In this document: positions 55,205 to 64,000 of the stretch, one piece after another
How the letters are laid out: the number at the start of each line of letters is the position of its first letter
Numbering within the stretch: position 1 is the first letter of the stretch
Origin: Antedon bifida
Lineage: Eukaryota; Echinodermata; Crinoidea; Comatulida; Antedonidae
Assembly (NCBI GenBank): GCA_963402885.1
Contig: OY727095.1
Span: 5,523,001 to 5,587,000, forward strand
Direction of reading: 5' to 3'
DNA: 64,000 nucleotides
Program-made: the position numbers and the translations under genes
Notes under the pieces: generated by a model
What the model saw: only the letters and a program-made list of their open reading frames with translations
What the model was told of the DNA's origin: nothing
The model's database searches: none

Positions 55205-55455
55205 GATGTTAAATGTGCTCTCCCTGCCTCAGCACTAAGGCCCTGCCACAGCCTTTTGGGGTCGTTTCCAGCACATCACCAGATGCATTGATGTTGTCGC
55301 CTCATGATGTGTGGTGGAAAGGGGGACGTATAATTCTGTGAACCCCAAACACAGTGGCCGCATGCCTTTAACTCTATTCCACCGACCAGCGTGGGAATCG
55401 AACCCACGACATACGTGTTGTCAACACGACGCTCAGGCGACTGAGCTAACTGATC
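55205..55455 (-). mobile_element. tRNA-derived SINE
   Basis: On the minus strand a 73-base tRNA-like head (55455-55383) leads into a tail with GGCATGCGGCCACTGTGTTT, CATCATGAGGCGACAACATC and GGGCCTTAGTGCTGAGGCAG, ending in an A/T-rich stretch near 55190. Head plus unrelated body plus A-rich end is the usual SINE layout. It sits inside the 2.9 kb element. Confidence 0.65.
55383..55455 (-). tRNA. tRNA-like sequence, anticodon GAC (Val-like), probably a SINE head
   Basis: Folds as a full cloverleaf: 7-bp acceptor stem GATCAGT/GCTGGTC (two G-T pairs), D arm GCTC/GAGC, anticodon arm TCGTG-TTGACAA-CACGT with a mismatch at 27-43, T arm GTGGG-TTCGATT-CCCAC, discriminator G. Both internal promoter boxes are intact. 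Anticodon GAC is not normally used by eukaryotic valine tRNAs, and the SINE tail follows directly, so a working tRNA gene is unlikely. Confidence 0.45.
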
Positions 55456-55459
55456 ATTT

Positions 55460-55890
55460 TGGTTTTAACAAGGTTAATGTGATATTTATGATGAAATGAT
55501 GAATTACGTAATACACGTATAAATAGACTATTATCAGTTGTTCAGTCATGTACTACTTTGTGGCCTAACGGGTAATGCTCAGCTTTAGGTGCTCTCAGCT
55601 CTAGTAGATGGGGTTCGAACCTGTACGGATATTTTTTTTTTAATAAAAAAAAAACAAATAAATAAAATAATAAATATTGTTTTTCTTTTATTTTGAAAGA
55701 GAGATATTTTGAGGATTGTAAATATATGTCAGGCCTAAACAAGTGTACCTTTTTAAAATCAGAAGCAAAGTTGCATGGCATTATTTTCCAATGAATAGAC
55801 TGCCATAAAACCTCGAAAAGAAGCCCATGTGCTTCTTCATTTTTAGTACTCTTGAGTGGGCTTCTTTTCCACATGCAGTTCTTTTTTTCG
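55460..55890 (+). repeat. Direct repeat copy 2 with tRNA-like head
   Basis: Near-copy of 53650-54070: TTTTAACAAGGTTAATGTGA, GTGGCCTAACGGGTAATGC, GGGGTTCGAACCTG and AAGCCCATGTGCTTCTTC are shared. Differences are scattered substitutions and small indels. Confidence 0.75.
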
Positions 55891-56289
55891 ATCAACATTT
55901 TAACTTTTTTACTCTGCTAAAGGGAACACAAAGGATATTATTCCTGAAGACGATCAAAGCATATTGATCGAAACGTCGAGAAACTCAACAGTTCTTTTCT
56001 GAACTAATATATGTGGTGTACCGCAAACTTTATATCAACAAAGGATTTTTTTTCTTAAATTTATTAAAACTTAGTGAATTTTCTATATACCACACTGTGC
56101 TCCCCTGGCAAATTGGGTTCAATTGAGCACAGTGTATTAACATACAAAATATATTACAATTCAGTGACTGGACAAGTTACCGTAGTACTATTTCTATTTC
56201 TGAAGTAAATAAAGGCATAAATGGCGCTCCGTAGGGAAGTAGAGAATGCTCCATCGTCAGAATGACGCTCTGAATATACCTCATATGTA

Positions 56290-58980
56290 TAGCCGACCTG
56301 ATGACGTGTGTGTAACCCATTTTGTTTTGATGTTATGTATAATAGTACTGTATTTAGAACTGTGTGGCTTATGTTATTTGTAATTTTGTCTGTAAATTGG
56401 ATGCACTATTAACTAATAAAAGTGTACCACCGATATAAAGGTGATTCCTATGAATAAATAAATAAACAAATAGTGCAACCAGGGAACTCCGATCCCAAGT
56501 TCTCAACTTTACACTTTATCAAATATAATAATAATATTTATTCGGTCATCAATGTAAAAATAACCAGGAATGAGAATAGGCTAAAGCCCAAACAGATTCT
56601 GCACTCACTCCATAATAATCACAGTGCTACATCTTATTATGTGCTCTTTTTAAATTGTTAGTAAATCTTCGCAACAAGAAAGACCCAATAAACCAAATCT
56701 CACAAAGAATATTACTATTGCCATAGAGTTATATTAAAACTAGAGAGTTGTCTCTCTAGTTGTAATAATATATAAATCTATGGATATTGCAGATATTTTT
56801 TGAGAGGTGAATGTTCCATGCTATATATTATACCGAAATAATCCAGAATGTCTACTTTATTTGGAATTCACAAATCATACAAACCAAAACAACATTTTCA
56901 GTCATATTTTTTATTCGGAAGAGAAGAAAAGTCCATCTAGAGTTGGTACTGTAACACATTAAAAATATTAGGTTGATTGAGAACTTAAATACTAGGATGA
57001 AGAGAAGGGGGAAAATGCCTTATAACAATTAAAGCAACAGTCCTAATATCATAAATAATCAAACAAGCATATACACCATTTAATGCATTCATGCTTACTG
57101 CAAACATAGACGAATTTAATTATACACGTCGTTGTCGACTACATCCGTGTTGAGATATCCTGTGTTGCAGCTTTACAGAATTATTGATTCAGTTTGTGCT
57201 GTTATAAAGCAAAGATGCATACAATACCAATAACAAACGGTGTTAATTTAATGTCAGTCATGCATCCACAGAAAGAAAGATGGTTGCGGAGGGTGTTTGA
57301 TCAGTCCTGCTCCCCAAACATGCATGTTCTATACAAATGTATAGGCATACATACTGTGTGACAGACACCCAGTCATTGCTGTTTTTTCGGACCTTTTAGC
57401 GACCCTTGATAAACCACGTTCATTGTAATAGCTACGGACGGTGTTGCTTTGTTATAATTAATGATTTTATTTATTTTAAAAGGCAATGAAACATGAGGTA
57501 GAGGAGAAAACTTGAGTCACAACTTATTGTACAGCGGGATACATATCGTCACAACATTTGTCTCATCATTCCAAGCTTCAAATTCATATATTGCTTACTA
57601 GCTAGCATACACTTCCCACAAACCCCACCCGAACCCCACCCACAATGGCAGATCCAGGGGAGGGAGCGCTGGGGGAACGTAGGCTCCCAACAGCCAAAAC
57701 GAAACTACTATATGATACCTATTTTTGACAGACTATTAATAATATATGTTGGCGCTATCCACATTTGAAAAATCCTGGATCCACCCCTGACCCTTGACCC
57801 CACCCGACCCTTACCCCTGACCCCAACAAAACATGGATACAGAAACATTTAATAAAAGAGGGGTTTGTTTGTCGGTTGTGATAATTATTTACCATTTAAT
57901 ATTTTAAAAACTCAGGACTACATTATGCCTCATGGGTCAACATCTTTTAAGTAAAATAATTTACAGTTTATTAGCGTGAACGATAAGGTACAGACAAAGA
58001 GAGATGAAGCCATATACCTACAACACGTTAACAAATATTGGAGCTTATATTTCTCCACAAGAACTCCAAAGCCCAGAAAAAACAAATGCATCACATATTG
58101 ACTAGAGTCTCTAAAATTTCCAAAGTAAATATTATGATATATACTATATAACAACTAATTTTTAAAATGGCCTATACCAAATTTCCCTTTTTAAAAAATG
58201 TAAATACTTCGATAGCGATACAGCTTTATAATAAAAACCAGAGACGTGTACAGAGAAAGATCCCATCCTATTATGATTAAAAATTACATAAGTTTAGACA
58301 GTATCACTATCACCTATATATTACATATCTTGAATATGATGGTCTCGGGAGGTAACCATCTTAACCCTTAAAATAAATTCTGTACACATCTCTTACTTGT
58401 TACTCTTTTCCTAGCGAGAAATAGAAAGAGGAAACAGAGTTGACAATGAATCTTTTACATTTGTTTTAAAACATCATTTACAATTAGAAACACTATGTAG
58501 AAACAAAGGACACACAAAAGCTATTTACAAGCTGCTACATAGAATACTAATGTGTACAACTGATAACCCCCAGCGGCAGCAATGGCATCATAAACAGACA
58601 CCCAGAATGTTGCGCTAATTTTAAAACATAGCATAAATTATATTCTTCAAGACGATTCATCGTTTAATTATTTACCCATTATTTGACATTTACCAGCCTA
58701 TCACATGTTCAAAGCGACTAATGGACCCTTAAACTTACCCACGATAGAGCGTTTGAAAAGAATTTTAAATTTCTACAGCTTAACAGAATTTTGTATTTAA
58801 TGTGTGGCGTGTTCAAATTAAAACAATTCTATCATGGTGATTTAAGATGAGTTTTAATTGGCTAGATTCTTGTTGTTATTTGTTATTTGGGTCAGCAGAA
58901 TCAATATACTGCCACCAATGGTGCAAGAATTCATTTATAGATCCCACAGCATATACACATGGTAATTGTACACTAACACA
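56290..58980. other. Non-coding spacer, left part
   Basis: AT-rich with an (AATA)n-like stretch near 56450 and G/C patches at 57600-57830 with repeated CCCCACCC and GACCCTTACCCC words. No exon recognised. It could hold part of a long RXR 3' UTR, since the RXR stop codon lies to the right on the minus strand. Confidence 0.4.
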
Positions 58981-58984
58981 CAAC

Positions 58985-59560
58985 TTATGTATACTAACAT
59001 ATACTTACATATATGCACATGAATGTATGTGTAGGCCCTGTTTGCCTATCTATGCATATGTATATATCTAAATATGGTACATACATATGAATATGCATAT
59101 AAATGTGATACATAAATATGAATATGCATATTTCTACTATACATAATATGGTATATACATATGATATACATGGATACCATATTATGTACAGTAGAAATAA
59201 ATATGCATATAATAAAATAAAGTAGAAATGAATATGCATATAAATATGATACATAAATATGAATATTCATATGCATATTTCTACTGTACATATGGTATAT
59301 ACATATGCATATTTCTACTGCAAATATGGTATACATATGAATATGCATATAAATATGATACATAAATATGAATATTCATATGTATATTTCTACTGTACAT
59401 ATGGTATATACATATGTATATATAAATGATATATACATATTTCTACTGTATATATGGTATACATATGAATTCCATGTACATATCATATGATTATGCATAT
59501 AAAATATATACATATGCACATTGTATAAATAGTTCTGTCTGTTAGTTAACCTTACAAAAG
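58985..59560. repeat. AT-rich palindromic satellite
   Basis: About 570 bases built of ATATGCATAT, CATATGAATATGCATAT, AAATATGATACATAAATATG and TTTCTACTGTACATATGG, repeated in both orientations. The blocks are self-complementary (TATGCATA, CATATG), so arms pair with several partners. Open frames on the minus strand are by-products. Confidence 0.9.
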
Positions 59561-62328
59561 CCTTATATGTCAAAAATAAACATTGTAATATATTGGGCGT
59601 AAATTCATTTTAAGTGTAATTTCTACCATTTATCCAATAAAGAGACATTTTTAATGTACATTTTCTTATTCTATATAACTGAAATCTCATTGATCAAAAA
59701 ATACATCCAATTTTATATTTCAGAGTAAACTGGTACATACAACTATAGTGTTGTACCATTGGATCCTAGATTGCATACATACACACTGTACATATTCAAC
59801 TATCTTTTCATTTTCAAGAGGAAAACATCTGTACAATGGAGTCTATATTAACAGACACATAATTTCAGGTCTTGCGGTAATTTTTAACAATATTACCAAA
59901 TTCTCCCAAGAAAATAAACAACACAATAAAAAATATATATATATTTACCAAATATGGTCATAATAGGTTTACAAAAACAACTAGACAGAATACGTTGATT
60001 GTATTCCTTTTTCACTATACTAACTAATACTTAGTATTTTTCTAGCGAAGAATACATTGTTAAGAACCGAAATGTTTTCAGCCAATATTACCCTGCAAAA
60101 CCTGCTTAGATATCATTTGCTGCATAATGTTACAATGTTACTAATGTCTTATTTTTACAATAACTGTTTATTTATCGATTTACAAGGAACTTTTTAACAA
60201 ACACACTTGTCGTCTTTGGAACATTTTATATTTTTATATGATCACTTTTTAAAGATGATTTGTTGGTAGAAATAGATTATTTTAATTTTTGCTTCTCAAA
60301 CTTATAACCATTTTCCATTATAATGCAATGTCTACATTAGGACGTGTGTGGTTTGACTGACATTATAGAAAACATTTCCCGCAATAAAATATTCACTAAT
60401 TTGTTTTTAGAACAAATTAGAATTTAGAAACAGAAAAAAATGGCATAAAATATACATAAATAAACTTTCTATACATATATGGGCAATTAAAACTTGGATT
60501 TGTTCACAAATTATCTAATTGGTATTTTTTATTCATGTGCAACCAAATATGTACATGTATTGACATTGAATCCGAATCATTTTTAAAACTTTAATCTTTT
60601 AATAGGTCTCAGATTAATCCAATTTAAAATTTTAATCTACTGTTATTCCACAGCGGAAAATTTATGCATTATTACATTTTTTTATTTATAAAAATAACCC
60701 AATATTTGATAGTTAAAATCCATGATTTTCTAATATTTAACAAACAAATAGATTAATATAGCAAGAGAACTGACGCTGTTTATCTTCTGGTCAAGTTAGT
60801 ATATATATATACTGTGGTATCAACCTACAATTCTAATGTAGTTATACTACATTAAAAACATAATTTTTATAACATAATGTATTATTTTAAATGCAACAAC
60901 TTTTATTGTTTATTTGCTTTCTTTATTAACATAACATTTCACCGTTGCAGTTATTTTATTTTACATTGTCTGCCGGATATCTTTCAACATTGATTTTTTA
61001 ATTTATTTTAAAACATTTTGTTGTTGTTCTGTGTGAAGGATTATTGGGTTGTCCTGAATGATTGTTGTATAGATTTGAAATAAAAACATGCTAGGCCTAA
61101 TTAGAATATATTTAGTGTTTAGCATTGAATACAATAGAATTTAAAGGTATTATGTTCTTACAATCATTTTCAATCTTATTTCACCTAATATATACATTTA
61201 GAAATACTGTATTTTATAATTTTTTTGGGGGATTAAATAAATATCTTTCTACAAATTTAATTGTATTTGTCAAATTAACATTCAAACAGGAGATAAAATC
61301 AATAATATAATAATTAATCCAATTACTGAAAATTAATTTAAAAATTCATTATAGTTTTGATTAAACCTAGAATCATTTTTATAACTATGTTCTGCATTAT
61401 TTTTTAGAATCAATATGAATTATTGATAATTGAAATTTGTAAACGATCCACTATCCACGATACATTTAAATTGCACATGAACTACACCAGAAAACGTTAC
61501 CAGCTGCCATGGCAACAATAATTTGTGGCAACATCAAAGAATTTACTTTGCCCCAGGGCTTGTTTTTCACTTGAAAATGTACACCTCCATAATGCACATG
61601 CCAAGAATGGTAAGTGTATTAGAGTACATTAAAAGTCAGCCGCCGTTAATGAAATAAAATATTAAAATTCAGTGTATCTTTCGATACACAAAAAGCAGGT
61701 TGTTTTAAAATATTGTTAATAACCACAAAAAAAAACACACAATTTCTTAATATTGCTAAGATTTTCCCCACTAAAAAACTGCTTTTTCATGGGGTAATCA
61801 CACCCAAAATTCCATACTTCTGATTGGCTAAGATTCTTTTCATTGTTAGGAATAATGATATATTATTCGTCTACAACAATAGTATCCTTCACATGCAAAC
61901 AGGTTGCAAAATATAATAGTTCAATATACCTTTCGCCAACACTAAATTACATTTCCATATATTGGTTACAATCTAGATATGCACAATTTTGAATATTTTA
62001 ATCAAAGATTAACAACAAAAAAATAATAATTTTCTGATTGTTTATAGTGAACATGTACTTATTGAATATTCATTATAATGCATTTTAACAGTTTAATATC
62101 GAAAGCTTTTGAGCTTTTCGGATTTAAATGGTGAATGATTTGAATGATAAACATGCTAACATGTGAAACGTAAAGGATATAATGGCTGATGATAACTGTA
62201 GTCATATCTTAATTTGATACAATCATGTTGGTGGTTAAAACAGCTTTAAAATATATATATATGGTATATTAACAAACTTTGTTTCCTAGCATATAGAGAG
62301 AACCCAAATACCATTAACCAAAGTATCT
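59561..62328. other. Non-coding spacer, right part
   Basis: Strongly AT-rich without any supported exon. It contains many A/T homopolymers and several TTTATT words that could be leftward poly(A) signals for RXR (for example near 60918 and 60668). Confidence 0.4.
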
Positions 62329-62493
62329 AAAGCTCTGTCTGCACTATCAAACTAGTTTGACAAAAAAAAGTTTATGCACCAAAATATGGTAGTGATATAC
62401 CCAATATGGTAGTGATATGATATCATCATTTCCATATATGGGCACATCACAATTTGTTGTCACATAAAGTTTGATAGTGTAGACAGAACTTAA
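62329..62493. mobile_element. Family C MITE copy
   Basis: Ends TAAAGCTCTGTCTGCACTATC and GATAGTGTAGACAGAACTTAA, with two ATATGGTAGTGATAT units inside. Well preserved. Confidence 0.88.
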
Positions 62494-62516
62494 CTCTTCA
62501 TTAAGTTGAATGCTTG

Positions 62517-62659
62517 AAGGCATGTCTACACTATCAAAACATGTATACATGGACACGGTGATGTGATTATGACTACCATATTTGGGCATATCACTACCAT
62601 ATTTGGGAAAATCACACATTTTTTTGTCAAACTAGTTTGATAGTGTGTACAGATCTTAA
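62517..62659. mobile_element. Family C MITE copy, second in tandem
   Basis: Starts GAAGGCATGTCTACACTATC, ends GATAGTGTGTACAGATCTTA, and is inverted internally relative to its neighbour 25 bases to the left (CATATTTGGGCATATCAC order). Confidence 0.8.
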
Positions 62660-63337
62660 CAATGAACTTGCTATCTGAATCTTCGTAATCCTGATCTTAA
62701 GCACATGTTAAGAAATGAGAAGTGAGTTTTCTAGTTTGATGTTGGTTTCCTTTCCATAAGCATCTGGATGTTGCGCAATCTGTTCACCATTCAGTGCTCT
62801 TTATACATCAAGGCATTTGATTGGGTAGAACTTGAAAAAGCATCATGCAATAGCCAATGAGAGTTGTTGTAACTACAGTATGTGGTCATGTGGTTTTGTA
62901 GAATGTTAAAATATAAATACTGGATCCAATAGTCATTTGGAAACAGTAACATTACTAACATTATTAGTAACATTATTAATAACATACAAAATAAATAGCA
63001 GCAAAAAAAACCCCAAACAGTAACTATTTTTTACAATCAAAATGAATTAATGTTTTCCTTTAAAAGTGATGTGTATTATTAGTAGTGGGAGCGTTAATAG
63101 CATTACTGTAGCAGTGTTAGCAACAGGTATGTAGTCAATCTAGTATGTTATAGTACTATACAACTGGGAATATTCAAGTAAAGTACCAACAAAAACCAAT
63201 AACTTAATGATTAAATATTGAGCTTTGTAGCATAACACACTGCATGTTACGACGGCAGATGTTACTGTGTTAATTATCAACGGTAATCATTCCTGTAGAC
63301 ATATTTAAACTCTGTGCTTCTATGTGCAATGGGTAGC

Positions 63338-63588
63338 TTAGTTATTGTTAGGTGCCTCCAACATTTCCATGAGAAACGTATCGATAGGGGTATCGCCGAT
63401 CAATTTAAAAAAGAAGAGATGTTCCAAGCATTTAAGTCCGATGGATCGTAGTGCCGGTAATCGTAGAAGTAATTTGGCAAATCGACCGGATTCGTCCGGA
63501 TACTGGTTCCGACAATACTCTTCCAGCGATGCGTACACTTTCTCTCGGAGTTCCTCGACTTTCTGGACTGACGACAGATTCTTTGCAT
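63338..63588 (-). CDS. RXR: Retinoid X receptor, last coding exon (partial gene)
   Basis: The minus-strand exon starts after AG at 63590-63589 and ends with TAA at 63340-63338, encoding 82 residues plus one split codon. It covers the end of the ligand-binding domain: [45 protein letters not shown] and the AF-2 helix [12 protein letters not shown]. These blocks are almost identical to vertebrate RXR. RXR is a nuclear receptor that binds 9-cis-retinoid-type ligands and pairs with many other receptors; AF-2 recruits coactivators. The boundary before [10 protein letters not shown] agrees with my memory of an exon boundary before the DSKGLS region in vertebrate RXR. The DNA-binding domain and earlier exons lie beyond the right edge. 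An alternative in-frame acceptor 96 bases upstream is described as a finding. Confidence 0.96.
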
Positions 63589-64000
63589 CTGTTGAATAAA
63601 CAAAAGGAACACGGTTTGTTGAATCTGTGGCTACAGCTCTTGAATTATGTATGGTTTTCTGTACTGAGACTAGATTCTTGGCATCTGCCAACACAAACAA
63701 AAAGAGAACATAGAATAGTAAAAAGAAACAAAAAAAAAAAGGACAAACAAAATAAGAAAAAGAGTGTACAGTAAGAAAGAATTTACAAACACATAACACG
63801 AAAAAAGATTTTGGGTCTCAGTATTTGAAATATTATTTGACAATATTGCAAAAATGGGCACAGCTTTCAAAAGTGTAATATTTTATCTGTACAAACATTA
63901 TTACATTTGTTTAAATCATGAAGGAATAACTTATTTCTCCATGTTTAAATCAACTCACTTTTTTGGAGCCAACACTAACACTATGTGTTGTAAACTATAA
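63589..64000 (-). other. RXR intron with a second in-frame acceptor
   Basis: The intron upstream of the RXR terminal exon. The frame stays open from about 63799 through the exon, and GTGTTGGCAG at 63694-63685 repeats the context of the main acceptor. Further right it is AT-rich with no other exon seen. Confidence 0.6.

Larger units (their letters stand above)
53423..56287. mobile_element. 2.9 kb composite element with long terminal inverted repeats
   Basis: The left end GAGGTATATTCAGAGCGTCA with CTACGGAGCGCCATTTATGC and AATAGAAATAGTACTACGG is mirrored at the right end (GCATAAATGGCGCTCCGTAG, ending TGACGCTCTGAATATACCTC). The arms match over about 110 bases and then intermittently to about 200. 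Inside are a direct repeat of about 420 bp (53650-54070 and 55460-55890), a shorter repeat pair (54190-54295 and 54985-55100) and tRNA-like units. No transposase frame was found, so it is non-autonomous or a mosaic. Confidence 0.65.

Overview
This window looks like nuclear DNA of an invertebrate deuterostome, most likely an echinoderm; a crinoid is possible but unproven. The genes have many short exons with GT..AG introns, the base composition is AT-rich, and the non-coding DNA is full of short inverted-repeat elements, tRNA-derived SINEs and minisatellites. There is no prokaryotic or viral gene organisation. All six protein genes were assembled by hand from splice signals and reading-frame continuity, so small exon-edge errors are possible.

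Layout. Three genes read rightward. (1) 213-7360 is the 3' part of a sperm-tail PG-rich repeat protein, best matched to STPG3, with a very large acidic exon. (2) 8504-18214 is a complete secreted protein with two lipocalin domains followed by two thyroglobulin type-1 domains. (3) 19684-35387 is a complete flavin amine oxidase of the MAO family whose usual catalytic residues are changed. A gene-poor, repeat-rich gap (35.4-43.2 kb) follows. Three genes then read leftward. (4) 43259-49676 is a complete TPR protein of the TTC16 type. (5) 50941-52699 is a complete small basic protein of the C11orf98 family. (6) 63338-63588 is the last coding exon of a retinoid X receptor (RXR), whose remainder lies beyond the right edge. 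About 10 kb between genes 5 and 6 has no recognisable exon; it holds a 2.9 kb inverted-repeat element with tRNA-like sequences and an AT-rich palindromic satellite.

The genes do not form one pathway. STPG and TTC16 proteins are typical of cilia or sperm tails. The lipocalin-thyropin is predicted to be extracellular, the oxidase is a soluble flavoprotein, and RXR is nuclear. As I recall the human map, STPG3, a lipocalin cluster, TTC16 and RXRA all lie on 9q34, so the window may preserve part of an old deuterostome linkage group.

The points most worth following up are the lipocalin-lipocalin-Tg1-Tg1 architecture, the oxidase lacking its covalent-FAD cysteine and substrate-cage tyrosines, a 96-base in-frame duplication of the splice acceptor in the RXR ligand-binding domain, and related foldback element families, one of which sits nested inside another.
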